Assembly (NCBI GenBank): GCA_017651065.1
Contig: JAGCDP010000028.1
Coordinates: 1 to 41,362 of the forward strand
Source of the DNA: Treponema sp.
Lineage (GTDB): Bacteria > Spirochaetota > Spirochaetia > Treponematales > Treponemataceae
DNA length: 41,362 nucleotides
Direction: 5' to 3'
Below, piece after piece: positions 32,304 to 40,440 of this stretch. The translations under genes were made by a program, and so were the position numbers. The notes under the pieces were generated by a model. The model searched no databases. It was not told the DNA's origin and saw only the letters and a list, made by a program, of their open reading frames with translations. Every line of letters begins with the position of its first letter. Position 1 is the stretch's first letter.

Positions 32304-33925
32304 AAAATATAGTAATTCTTGGCGCAGGATTAATGCAAAAACCTGCAATTTTAAGTGCAAAACAACTCGGATTTCATGTAATTGTAGTAGATGCAGACAC
32401 AAAAGCAGTTTGTATTCCACAGGCCGATGAGTTTTTTAAAATTGACTTAAAAGATAAAGAAGGAATTCTTGAACTTTGTACACGCCTTAAAAATTCCGCA
32501 GAAGGATTAGAAGGAGTTTTTACAGCTGGAACAGATTTTTCTGCAAGCGTAAGCTATGTCTGTGAAAAACTTGGACTTCCTGCACACAGCTTTGAAGCAG
32601 CAACAAATGCAAGCGTTAAAACTCAGATGAGGGCCTGCTTCGAAGAAAAAGGCGTCCCGTCTCCAAAGTTTATCCGAGCCGGAAAAGAAGATGTTTCTGA
32701 AAGCCTGATTGAAAAAGTATTGAATAAAATGGATTTTCCTTTTGTTGTAAAGCCTGTAGACAATATGGGCGCACGCGGCTGCAGAATGGTACGCACAAAA
32801 GAAGAATTTCTTCCTGCAATAAAAATTGCAACAGAATGTTCCCGCACAGGTTATGCAATTATAGAAGAATACATGGACGGTCCTGAATTTTCTATTGACG
32901 CGCTTGTTTACAACGGAAAGTTTATTGTTACAGGATTTGCAATCCGTCATATAAAATATGCACCTTACTTTATAGAAATTGGTCACACAATGCCGGCAGA
33001 CATTCCACAGAAAATGCATGATGAGCTTATTTCTGTATTTGCCCTTGGTGCCAAAGCAGAAGGCTTAACTTGTGGTGCTGCAAAGGCTGATATTAAATAT
33101 ACAAAAAATGGTCCTATGATTGGTGAAATTGCTGCTCGTCTTTCTGGCGGCTATATGTCTGGCTGGACTTATCCATATGCAAGCGACTTGAACCTTACAG
33201 AACAGGGCCTTCTTATAGCAACAGGCAATGAGCCTGAAAAACTGCTGGATCGTGCAGAACCGGTAACATACACACCGTCGACACTATGTTCATCGCTCCC
33301 GGCTCCTTATGAGCTTTTTGAAGTTCCGTGTGTCCGCACATCTGCAGAGCGCGCCTGGATGAGCATTCCTGGAACTGTTGAATACATAGAAAATATCACA
33401 GAGTTTACAGATAAAGCTGTTTTTGATGAACTTCCTCGTGCAACTGTAAGCATTGGAAGTAAGGTTGATTTTCCACGCAACAACGTAGAAAAATGCGGAA
33501 ACATAATTGCAGTAAGCAACGACAGGACAACAGCAATCAAAGCTGCAGAAGACGCTGTTTCAAATGTTTTCATAACTCTTAAACCAAACACAAAAGAAAC
33601 AGATGATTATCTTGCAGGCCTTACACAATCAGACGAAGAAAACTTTCCGCCAGATGCATTTGGTAAACTTACAGAAAATCAGCTTAACGAACTTCAGGGC
33701 CAGATTGACGCAGATACACCGGTTGCATCTCAACTTCCTGATTTCTTAAATACTACGGAATATCAAAATCTTACAGACTGGAACTTTAATACAATTGCAG
33801 ACACTCTGCGCAAGTTTGACCTTCTTCGTGCAAAACATCCGGCATTAGATAAAAAATTGTTTTTTAAGGCAATCATGCGCGGTGGCATTCAAGCAGCAGT
33901 TTATTATTCCGATAGTAAGAAATAG
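32300..33925 (+). CDS. ATP-grasp ligase with C-terminal helical extension
   Basis: 541 residues. The N-terminal preATP-grasp domain (about 1-100) begins MKNIVILGAGLMQKPAI. The ATP-grasp fold follows: PFVVKPVDNMGARGCRM, IIEEYMDGPEFSIDALVYNG, and GEIAARLSGGYMSG as metal/ATP-binding parts. After about residue 430 there is a roughly 110-residue helical tail (TDDYLAGLTQSDEEN..., LRKFDLLRAKHPALDKKLFF) not expected in ordinary carboxylase-like ATP-grasp enzymes. The ATG overlaps the preceding stop (ATGA), so translation is coupled to the fusion gene. ATP-grasp enzymes join a carboxylate to an amine or thiol, so it may attach an amino acid or similar group to the glycan made by its neighbours. That is inference. 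Confidence 0.8.
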   Translation: MKNIVILGAGLMQKPAILSAKQLGFHVIVVDADTKAVCIPQADEFFKIDLKDKEGILELCTRLKNSAEGLEGVFTAGTDFSASVSYVCEKLGLPAHSFEAATNASVKTQMRACFEEKGVPSPKFIRAGKEDVSESLIEKVLNKMDFPFVVKPVDNMGARGCRMVRTKEEFLPAIKIATECSRTGYAIIEEYMDGPEFSIDALVYNGKFIVTGFAIRHIKYAPYFIEIGHTMPADIPQKMHDELISVFALGAKAEGLTCGAAKADIKYTKNGPMIGEIAARLSGGYMSGWTYPYASDLNLTEQGLLIATGNEPEKLLDRAEPVTYTPSTLCSSLPAPYELFEVPCVRTSAERAWMSIPGTVEYIENITEFTDKAVFDELPRATVSIGSKVDFPRNNVEKCGNIIAVSNDRTTAIKAAEDAVSNVFITLKPNTKETDDYLAGLTQSDEENFPPDAFGKLTENQLNELQGQIDADTPVASQLPDFLNTTEYQNLTDWNFNTIADTLRKFDLLRAKHPALDKKLFFKAIMRGGIQAAVYYSDSKK

Positions 33926-33943
33926 GGTTACTAAAAAAAACGG

Positions 33944-33965
33944 GGTCCCTGAGCTTGTCGAAGGG
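33944..33965. repeat. Family B short repeat before the amidase gene
   Basis: GGTCCCTGAGC followed by TTGTCGAAGGG, the same core as at 4727, 24644 and 24712. It starts 18 nt after the ATP-grasp stop and ends 24 nt before the amidase ATG. Confidence 0.85.
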
Positions 33966-33989
33966 TTCTGATAAATAAATGAGTGTGAT

Positions 33990-35018
33990 ATGAAAAAATA
34001 TATCTTATTTTTAATGACAATTTCTTTATTCTCGTCGCTCTTTGCAGCAAACGATATTTCGTTAATGGACAAGGCAAAATCAGAAGGAATTACACTTTAC
34101 TGGGATTCTCTTTCTGAAACAGGAATGCTCGAAAAAGACGGACACCAGATAACCTTCAGAAATAACGAAAGCATTGTAATGCTCGATAATGTACGCTTTG
34201 AAACAACAGATGCACCTGAAATTAAAAATAATAAAATATATGTTTCGCAGAAATTCATGAACGATGCCGACCAGATGTTCAAAGAAAATAATTCAACAAT
34301 GTTTAAAGTAGGGGCAATCCTTATAGACGCAGGCCACGGTGGAAAAGATCCTGGTGCCTTAAAAACATACAAAATCAACGGTAAAGATGTTACTATCCAG
34401 GAAAAAGACATAAACCTTAAGGTTGCAATATTACTTGGGGAGCGTCTTAAAACTGCATATCCGGACAAGCAGATTATTCTTACACGAAACAAAGATGTTT
34501 TCCTTACACTTCAGGAACGAACAGAAATTGCAAATAATGTAAAGGTTAAGGAAGATGAAGCAGTTTTGTTTATTTCTGTGCATGTAAACTCTTCACTTAA
34601 TAAAACTTCTTCAGGTTATGAAGTATGGTACCTTTCACCAGGATACCGCCGTACAGTATTAGACAAATCTACAACAGATGATTCTTCGCTTTTCCCAATT
34701 CTTAATTCAATGCTCGAAGAAGAATATACAACTGAATCAATAATGATTGCCAAGTTCATAATGGATGGACTTCAGAGCCAGATTGGAGAGCAGTCAAAGG
34801 CCAGAGGAATTAAGGCAGAGGAATGGTTTGTAGTAAAAAATTCAAACATGCCTAGTGTCCTCATAGAGCTTGGATTTGTTTCAAACGAAAAAGAAGCACT
34901 CCTTTTGAATAACGATACATACTTGAAAAAAGCAGCCCTTGGAATATATAATGGAATAGCAGCGTTTATAACACACTTTGAGCGCTCAAAAGGATTTACT
35001 TCTGCAAATGAAAATTGA
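33990..35018 (+). CDS. N-acetylmuramoyl-L-alanine amidase (Amidase_3, AmiC-like)
   Basis: A 342-residue exported zinc amidase that cuts the stem peptide from peptidoglycan. The signal peptide is MKKYILFLMTISLFSSLFAA. Residues about 25-105 resemble a copper-amine-oxidase-like/AMIN-type N-terminal domain. The Amidase_3 domain has IDAGHGGKDPGA (zinc His), EKDINLKVA (zinc Glu), SVHVNSS (zinc His) and VLIELGFVSN (catalytic Glu). The ATG has only a weak ribosome site (GAGTG) and lies 24 nt after a family B repeat. The GerMN gene overlaps its end by 11 nt, and flaA follows. Cell-wall opening for periplasmic flagella or for daughter-cell separation is a plausible role. Confidence 0.9.
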   Translation: MKKYILFLMTISLFSSLFAANDISLMDKAKSEGITLYWDSLSETGMLEKDGHQITFRNNESIVMLDNVRFETTDAPEIKNNKIYVSQKFMNDADQMFKENNSTMFKVGAILIDAGHGGKDPGALKTYKINGKDVTIQEKDINLKVAILLGERLKTAYPDKQIILTRNKDVFLTLQERTEIANNVKVKEDEAVLFISVHVNSSLNKTSSGYEVWYLSPGYRRTVLDKSTTDDSSLFPILNSMLEEEYTTESIMIAKFIMDGLQSQIGEQSKARGIKAEEWFVVKNSNMPSVLIELGFVSNEKEALLLNNDTYLKKAALGIYNGIAAFITHFERSKGFTSANEN

Positions 35019-35466
35019 CTTTAAAAAATATATTCCGATTTATATTGCCGCAGGCGTTGCGTTTCTTTTTTTAATAATTTCAGCCGGAGTTTATGCAAAA
35101 AAAGGCTATGGTAAAAAATATGTATTTATGTTCCCTTGTGTCGATGAAGGAAAATATGTACTCGAAACACGATATTTAAAAGAAAATCCAAATAAAGATT
35201 CAATCGCTTATTTTGCCGATGAGCTTGTTCTTGGCTCAGGACTTGAACGTACTAAATATCTTTTTACCCCTGGAACAAAAATAAATTCATGTTTTGAAAG
35301 AAACAAGGTGGTATATATAGACCTTTCTGCCGATATTATATATATGGGAAACAATGTTATTTCTATAAGAGATGGCATTGAACTTCTTAAGGAAAACATA
35401 AAAAACAATTTCCCGCACATAGAGGAAGTGCAGGTTTTTGTTGATGGAAAATATGCTTTTGAATAA
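35008..35466 (+). CDS. Membrane-anchored GerMN-domain protein
   Basis: About 152 residues. One membrane segment (about residues 9-30) is followed by an extracytoplasmic GerMN domain: YFADELVLGSGLERTKYLF, PGTKINSCFERNKVVYIDLS. The GerMN fold occurs in envelope proteins that work with amidases, for example in spores. ATG 35008 is chosen, overlapping the amidase stop. Its position between an amidase and flaA suggests it modulates the amidase in the periplasm. Role inferred from domain and context. Confidence 0.78.
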   Translation: MKIDFKKYIPIYIAAGVAFLFLIISAGVYAKKGYGKKYVFMFPCVDEGKYVLETRYLKENPNKDSIAYFADELVLGSGLERTKYLFTPGTKINSCFERNKVVYIDLSADIIYMGNNVISIRDGIELLKENIKNNFPHIEEVQVFVDGKYAFE

Positions 35467-35476
35467 AAAAAAAGCG

Positions 35477-35505
35477 TTGACAAAATAGAATACTTATAAG
35501 ATAAT
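35477..35505 (+). promoter_or_regulatory. Strong sigma-70-type promoter of flaA
   Basis: TTGACA (35477-35482), 17-bp spacer, GATAAT (35500-35505). Transcription should start near 35512, leaving a leader of about 45 nt with AAGGAG 6-10 nt before the flaA ATG. No sigma-28-like box is seen. Confidence 0.75.
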
Positions 35506-35556
35506 AGTTTATTATACAAGGCTACATCGAATTAGTATAAAAAAAGGAGCTTCAAT

Positions 35557-36684
35557 ATGAAGAAGACTTTGGGTTTAATTGCAGCTGCTATGCTGCTCGT
35601 AGGTGGCGTTGCTTTTGCTGAAGAAGCTATGCTCATCGATTTTACACAGTTGGATGCTGATTACGAACTTACTGACTCAGATGGTAATGTCGTATCAAAG
35701 CAGAACAAGCGTACAACAATGGACTACGCTGTTAGTGCAGGTTCAACCTTTACTAAGCAACAGAAAGATCTTATGAGAACTTCTTTGTCTCTTCCAGAAT
35801 GGGAAGTTACATTGAATTCTTCTGCAAAGACAGTTCAGAGTCTTGCAGATTCTCAGGTAGTTGCTGCTCCAGTAAAAGAATCAGCAGATGTTCCATTTGC
35901 AGGAAAGAACGTAATGGGTGTTCGCATTGTATTCCCTACCTGGAACTCAAATGCAAATGCTAGAATCGTACCTCCTTTTGATATCCCTGCTTACGAACCA
36001 CTTTCTACTGTTAGTGATGACGGTGAAAGAAAGCCATTGAGCGAAGATGAAGATGCTTCTTCATTCAACGTTGCTCAGAATCCTTCATTCGAAAAGACAT
36101 TGTTCGAAGGTGGATTTGGTGTTGTAAAGAATGTAGGAACAATCAAATCTATTAAAGTTACAACAATGGGTATGCAGTTCCCACACGGACTTTATGTACA
36201 CCTTACAGATAACGACAACGTAGAACGCCGCTATTTCATGGGATATCTTGGTTTCGACGGATGGAAAGAACTCCGCTGGAACAACCCACAGTACATTTCA
36301 GAAATCCGTAACCGCGAAATCCGCGTTTACCCAATCTATCCAAGAGGAACACCTTTCATCAAGTTTGCAGGCTTCGAAATTACTCGCGATGCTTCTCACA
36401 TTGGTGGAGACTTCATTGGATACTTCAAAGATGTACAGATCATTTACGACAAGGCTATTCTTACATCAGACCGCGATATCGCTGATGAAGACCTCTGGGG
36501 AATCATTGGTAAGAAAGAGTCTGATCGCCAGGCTGCCGAAATGTCTAAGTTTGGTAACAAGCAGGTTAACCGCTATCTCGAAAAGTCTAAGTTAGCAACA
36601 GAAGAAAATTTCACTTCAAGCTTGTATGAAGATTCTGATTCTAACGCTCAGAGTAACGCTGGTCAGGCTGCAGATGCCAAATAA
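35557..36684 (+). CDS. flaA: Periplasmic flagellar filament outer-layer protein FlaA
   Basis: A 375-residue exported protein of the spirochete FlaA family, the sheath of periplasmic flagellar filaments. The signal peptide MKKTLGLIAAAMLLVGGVAFA precedes EEAMLIDF. Conserved parts are GKNVMGVRIVFPTWNSNANARIVPPFDIPAYEP, FGVVKNVGTIKSIKVTTMG, GLYVHLTDNDNVERRYFMGYLGFDGWKEL and YPRGTPFIKFAGFEITRDA (quoted as separate short blocks: MGVRIVFPTWNSNAN, VGTIKSIKVTTMG, FMGYLGFDGWKEL, PFIKFAGFEITRDA). The C terminus is low-complexity and acidic (EDSDSNAQSNAGQAADAK). A strong promoter, ribosome site AAGGAG and hairpin terminator frame it as a monocistronic, highly expressed gene. The upstream sugar-modification operon suggests FlaA could be a modification target. 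Confidence 0.95.
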   Translation: MKKTLGLIAAAMLLVGGVAFAEEAMLIDFTQLDADYELTDSDGNVVSKQNKRTTMDYAVSAGSTFTKQQKDLMRTSLSLPEWEVTLNSSAKTVQSLADSQVVAAPVKESADVPFAGKNVMGVRIVFPTWNSNANARIVPPFDIPAYEPLSTVSDDGERKPLSEDEDASSFNVAQNPSFEKTLFEGGFGVVKNVGTIKSIKVTTMGMQFPHGLYVHLTDNDNVERRYFMGYLGFDGWKELRWNNPQYISEIRNREIRVYPIYPRGTPFIKFAGFEITRDASHIGGDFIGYFKDVQIIYDKAILTSDRDIADEDLWGIIGKKESDRQAAEMSKFGNKQVNRYLEKSKLATEENFTSSLYEDSDSNAQSNAGQAADAK

Positions 36685-36708
36685 GTAAGCTCTAAAATAT
36701 AGAAAAAA

Positions 36709-36738
36709 AGCACTTCCGCATGGGAGTGCTTTTTTTTT
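36709..36738 (+). terminator. Terminator of flaA
   Basis: AGCACTTCC (36709-36717), loop GCAT, GGGAGTGCT (36722-36730), then eight T. A-run upstream. Confidence 0.85.
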
Positions 36739-36765
36739 GCTTTATAAACATTTATCGTTTATAAT
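36737..36765 (+). promoter_or_regulatory. Candidate promoter of the alarmone synthetase gene
   Basis: TTGCTT (36737-36742), 17-bp spacer, TATAAT (36760-36765). The ATG starts 7 nt after the -10 box, which predicts a leaderless mRNA. The -35 box overlaps the T run of the flaA terminator. Confidence 0.55.
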
Positions 36766-36771
36766 GAAGGT

Positions 36772-38022
36772 ATGAAAAACAACTCAGGAATACCTTCAAA
36801 GGCGGAGATAAGAAAACTCTACGAATCTTATGCAGAATATTTTGCAATCGTAATGGAAAATATTATTGATATTCTGCATGCAGAAATAAAACTAAATGCA
36901 CAGCCTACATATAAAAGCCGAGTAAAAAGTTTTAACAGTTACTATAAAAAAATCCTGCGTTTAAAACCCGAAGAAACCAAAGATTCCGATTCTCTTGTAT
37001 TGCTTACAGATATGATGGGAATCCGTATGATTTGTGCATTCCTTGAAGACATGCAGCTTGGCCTAGAACAGATTAAAAAGATATTTGAAATTAAAGAAAT
37101 AGAAGTAAAGGGTGCCGACAAAAAATTCAGTGAATTCGGTTATGAATCTATTCACGTTCTTATAAAAATCCCGGAAAGCTGTAAACCAAAAATTGAACTG
37201 TTTGATGACTTAAAGCCTCTTGGGGATAATCTTGTGTGCGAAATTCAGATTCGTACAATCTTACAGGATGCCTGGGCCGAAGTAGAGCACGAGCTTATTT
37301 ACAAAACAGAGTTCAACCCGCTTGATACACCTTTACGACGTAAGCTTGCTTCTCTTAATGCAATGCTCACTCTGGCAGATATAACCTTCCAGGAAATCCG
37401 CGATTATCAGAGCCGCATTCAAAAGGAACTTGAAGAGCGACGCCACAGCTTTTATGATATTGCCGACAGTCTTATTGACGAAAAACCAAAAGAAGTTGAA
37501 AAAGATATAAACAGATTAACTCCTAATATGAATGGAACAATTGATGAAATGCTTATAAATGCGCTTCATCAGCATAATGCCGGAAATCTTGAAGAAGCAG
37601 TTGTCATCTATTCAAAAATCCTTGAAGCACTCGATTCTTCTAAAGACAAAACTATTATTGCAGTAATCCGAAAGCACAGAGGTATGGCATATTTCAGCAT
37701 GAATAATTTTGATGCCGCACTTCAGGATTTTGATATAAGTCTGCAATATGATCCTAAGGCATTCAGAACTTATTATTACAAGGGAATTGTTTGCGCAATT
37801 CAGAAAAATTACGAATGGGCAATTCAGAATTATACTAAATCTTTGGAAATCAATGAGTTTCAGGCACATACATATTTCCGCCGTGCCATGGCTTATTACG
37901 AAATTCAGGAATACGAAAAATCTATGAACGACTTGAATAACGCAATAAACCTTGGTATGCCTGTAGAAGATTGTAAAGTGCTCCAGGAAAAACTTACAAA
38001 GAAATTTGGTTTGAATATGTAA
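36772..38022 (+). CDS. Synthetase-only RelA/SpoT-domain protein with C-terminal TPR
   Basis: 416 residues. The (p)ppGpp synthetase domain is intact: SRVKSFNSYYKKI (about 49-61), TDMMGIRMICAF (79-90), FGYESIHVLIKIP (122-134), CEIQIRTILQDAWAEVEHEL (156-175). There is no HD hydrolase domain and no TGS/ACT regulatory region. Residues about 255-405 carry four TPR units (RKHRGMAYFSMNNFDAALQD, FRTYYYKGIVCAIQKNYEWA, AHTYFRRAMAYYEIQEYEKS). The TPR part may bind a regulator or target. Some family members pyrophosphorylate tRNA instead and act as toxins; no adjacent antitoxin-like gene is visible, so a housekeeping role is likelier. Predicted to be leaderless (TATAAT 6 nt before ATG). Confidence 0.85.
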   Translation: MKNNSGIPSKAEIRKLYESYAEYFAIVMENIIDILHAEIKLNAQPTYKSRVKSFNSYYKKILRLKPEETKDSDSLVLLTDMMGIRMICAFLEDMQLGLEQIKKIFEIKEIEVKGADKKFSEFGYESIHVLIKIPESCKPKIELFDDLKPLGDNLVCEIQIRTILQDAWAEVEHELIYKTEFNPLDTPLRRKLASLNAMLTLADITFQEIRDYQSRIQKELEERRHSFYDIADSLIDEKPKEVEKDINRLTPNMNGTIDEMLINALHQHNAGNLEEAVVIYSKILEALDSSKDKTIIAVIRKHRGMAYFSMNNFDAALQDFDISLQYDPKAFRTYYYKGIVCAIQKNYEWAIQNYTKSLEINEFQAHTYFRRAMAYYEIQEYEKSMNDLNNAINLGMPVEDCKVLQEKLTKKFGLNM

Positions 38023-38027
38023 TACTA

Positions 38028-38056
38028 TTGACCAAATAGTTTAATTCTGTTATATT
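38028..38056 (+). promoter_or_regulatory. Promoter of tRNA-Glu
   Basis: TTGACC (38028-38033), 17-bp spacer, TATATT (38051-38056). The start would be near 38063, before the tRNA at 38080. Confidence 0.65.
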
Positions 38057-38079
38057 CTAATAACAGTTTTTTACTGTAT

Positions 38080-38151
38080 GTCTCCTTCGTCTAGTGGTTA
38101 GGACATCGGGTTTTCATCCCGACAACAGCAGTTCAATTCTGCTAGGAGATG
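38080..38151 (+). tRNA. tRNA-Glu (anticodon TTC)
   Basis: The acceptor GTCTCCT pairs with AGGAGAT (G-U at the end). The anticodon stem TCGGG/CCCGA closes the loop TTTTCAT, giving TTC. The T arm AGCAG-TTCAATT-CTGCT is perfect. The discriminator is G and no CCA is encoded. It runs straight into its terminator. Confidence 0.95.
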
Positions 38152-38192
38152 CTAAAAAAAATGCTCACCATTCGGTGAGCATTTTTTTTAGC
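38151..38192 (+). terminator. Terminator of tRNA-Glu
   Basis: A perfect 19-bp inverted repeat: GCTAAAAAAAATGCTCACC (38151-38169), loop ATTC, and its complement (38174-38192), including an 8-T run. The first base is the tRNA discriminator. Confidence 0.85.
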
Positions 38193-38221
38193 AGCGAGTT
38201 TTGCCTTGCTCGCAGCGGCGT

Positions 38222-38258
38222 TCGTCATTGCGAGGAGCGGAGCGACGTGGCAATCCAG
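38222..38258. repeat. Family A short repeat upstream of the DinG-type helicase
   Basis: CGTCATTGCGAGGAGCGGAG followed by CGACGTGGCAATCCAG. It ends 15 nt before the helicase ATG. The reading frame of the helicase stays open through the repeat up to 38201. Confidence 0.85.
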
Positions 38259-38272
38259 AAAATTGGGTGGGA

Positions 38273-40420
38273 ATGGAACAATTTGAAGACACTGACAGTC
38301 AAGAGACTCGTGAAATACAACTGATTGATTGCGACACTGCTGGGGAATTAATTGCCAGCGGGGGAAAACTTTCACAAGTTTCAGATAACTTTGAAGAACG
38401 TCCTGTCCAGATTGAACTTCTTAAAAATATTGCTAAAACTTTTAATCAAAATCATATCGGAGTTTTTGAAGCTGGGACTGGTGTTGGAAAGTCTTATGCT
38501 TATCTTATTCCTTCTTTTTTGTGGGCACTGCAGAATAAAGAGCGCGTTATTATTTCTACAGGTACAATAAACCTTCAGCAGCAACTTTGCGAAAAAGATA
38601 TTCCTGCTGTAGAAAAAATCATTGGTAAAAAATTAAAGTTCATTCTTATGAAAGGGCGGCAGAATTATATTTGTAAACGCCGCCTTATGGAAACTGCATC
38701 TGTCTTAGACTTGTTTGAAGATGAAACTGAAGAAATCAAAAAAATCGCAGACTGGGAAGAAACTACAAATACAGGTTCAAAAAGTGATCTTTCGTTTATG
38801 CCTTCAGAAAATGCCTGGACAAAAGTTAATTCCGAAAGCGATGCCTGCATGGGTAAACGATGTCCGTTTTTTAATGAATGCTATGTAATGAAGGTTCGCA
38901 AACAGGCAGCCAGTGCTTCAATTATTGTTGTAAATCATCATCTTTTATTTGCAGATATTGAGTCTCGTATGAGTGGTGTTGGTTATGATGAACCTTCAGT
39001 TCTTCCTCCATACAGACGAATTATTTTTGACGAAGCTCATGGTATAGAAAATGCAGCTACAAGCTTTTTCAGCGAAAGTGTAAACCGTTTTAAACTCATA
39101 AAACTTGTAAATCAAATGTACCGCAAACGAAAATCATCAGAGTTCGGACACCTTTGTTCAATTGCTGTTTTTTCTAAAAATGAAGATAAGGTTCAGGAAG
39201 CATACGCACTTACAGCCAGAATTAAAAATGCAATAAACAATCTTGAACTTGCTGCAAAAGATCTTCTTGGGCATGAGTATTCAATGCGGCTATATGAAGC
39301 AACTGCAAGACAATTTGGTCCTTTTTTAGTTCAGACTACAGAGCTTGCCGATTCCCTTGGAGAATTTACAAATCTTGTTCGAGTGATAATTGAAGGTGTT
39401 GCCGACGACGATAAAGAAGCAGCTCCATTCTGGGAAGCAAAAATTGTTTTACGCCGGCTCGACAGTTATGTTGTTCTTCTCAAAAACTTTGCTCTCTGGG
39501 ATGAAAAAAGGCAGAATGTATATTGGATTCAAAAAAAACGTCTTCCGCCAGATCTTGCACGCCAGAGTGATGACGCTGATTATGTAATCCTAACCGAAAC
39601 TCCGCTTGATATTTCAAACCTAATGAATATGGGTGTTTATGAAGAAATGTCGAGTGTAATCTGTACTTCTGCAACTTTAAGAACAGGCCGCGATTTTAAA
39701 TACTGGTGCAGTAGAACAGGAATTAATTATACAGACCCGGAACGTGTAAGCTGTAATTCTTTTGATTCACCTTTCCCTTATGATAAGAACATGCTTTTTG
39801 CAATTCCAAATGATGCGCCTTTACCTGATAAACCAGAGTTTCAGCAATGGATAGAAATGGCAATTCCGCGACTCATTACTGCTGCCGAAGGTCGTACTCT
39901 TGTTTTATTTACTTCATATGAATCGCTTAGAAGTGCACATAATACAACAGTTCATATGCTCAAAGGTTTTGGCGGGCTTATAATGAAGCAGGGAGATGAT
40001 GATAATTCAAAACTGCTTGAAAAATTCAAAAACGATAATGAAAGTGTTCTTTTTGCAACAGATTCCTTCTGGCAGGGTGTTGATATTCCTGGAGAATCGC
40101 TTAGTCAGGTAATAATTGTAAAGCTTCCTTTTACAGTTCCAAATGATCCTGTTTTTGTAGCAAGATCAGAAGCAATTGAAAAACGTGGTGGAAATTCCTT
40201 TATGGAAATGAGCGTACCGGAAGCAGTTATAAAGTTCCGTCAGGGAATAGGTCGCCTTATAAGAAGATCAGATGATAAGGGTGTAGTAACAGTTTTAGAC
40301 AGACGTATTTACGAAAAACGCTACGGAATGAATTTTATTCAAAGTATGCCGGAATGCAAAAAAGCATACGAACCGCTGAATGACCTTACAGAAAAAATAA
40401 AAAGGTTTATTTTTGATTAG
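38273..40420 (+). CDS. dinG: DinG/XPD-type Fe-S ATP-dependent DNA helicase
   Basis: 716 residues. Walker A is AGTGVGKS (67-74) and DEAH is at about 253-256. The four Fe-S cysteines are C134 (NYICKRR), C192, C197 and C203 (DACMGKRCPFFNEC). Later motifs are ICTSATLRTG, FWQGVDIPGESLSQVIIVKLPF and RQGIGRLIRRSDDKG. This is a 5'-3' helicase that unwinds D-loops, R-loops or DNA damage structures. ATG 38273 is preferred because the earlier in-frame start would take its first 24 residues from the family A repeat, and the conserved part begins after it. GGGTGGGA just upstream may be the ribosome site. No exonuclease domain is present, as in YoaA/DinG of many bacteria. Confidence 0.88.
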   Translation: MEQFEDTDSQETREIQLIDCDTAGELIASGGKLSQVSDNFEERPVQIELLKNIAKTFNQNHIGVFEAGTGVGKSYAYLIPSFLWALQNKERVIISTGTINLQQQLCEKDIPAVEKIIGKKLKFILMKGRQNYICKRRLMETASVLDLFEDETEEIKKIADWEETTNTGSKSDLSFMPSENAWTKVNSESDACMGKRCPFFNECYVMKVRKQAASASIIVVNHHLLFADIESRMSGVGYDEPSVLPPYRRIIFDEAHGIENAATSFFSESVNRFKLIKLVNQMYRKRKSSEFGHLCSIAVFSKNEDKVQEAYALTARIKNAINNLELAAKDLLGHEYSMRLYEATARQFGPFLVQTTELADSLGEFTNLVRVIIEGVADDDKEAAPFWEAKIVLRRLDSYVVLLKNFALWDEKRQNVYWIQKKRLPPDLARQSDDADYVILTETPLDISNLMNMGVYEEMSSVICTSATLRTGRDFKYWCSRTGINYTDPERVSCNSFDSPFPYDKNMLFAIPNDAPLPDKPEFQQWIEMAIPRLITAAEGRTLVLFTSYESLRSAHNTTVHMLKGFGGLIMKQGDDDNSKLLEKFKNDNESVLFATDSFWQGVDIPGESLSQVIIVKLPFTVPNDPVFVARSEAIEKRGGNSFMEMSVPEAVIKFRQGIGRLIRRSDDKGVVTVLDRRIYEKRYGMNFIQSMPECKKAYEPLNDLTEKIKRFIFD

Positions 40421-40428
40421 AAAAACGT

Positions 40429-40434
40429 TATAAT
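40429..40434 (+). promoter_or_regulatory. TATAAT box directly before the acyltransferase ATG
   Basis: A perfect -10 box lies 6 nt before the ATG at 40441. No good -35 is seen at 16-18 nt upstream (TTTATT at best). If used, the mRNA would be leaderless; otherwise the gene is read through from dinG. Confidence 0.35.
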
Positions 40435-40440
40435 TTGATT

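Noticed and set aside
32507..33019. Minus-strand 170-codon frame within the ATP-grasp gene
   Set aside because: Cys/Phe/Arg-rich shadow of a well-supported coding sequence in the other strand.
36772..38022. Toxin-antitoxin pair based on the alarmone synthetase
   Set aside because: No small antitoxin-like gene is adjacent: flaA with its terminator lies upstream, tRNA-Glu downstream.
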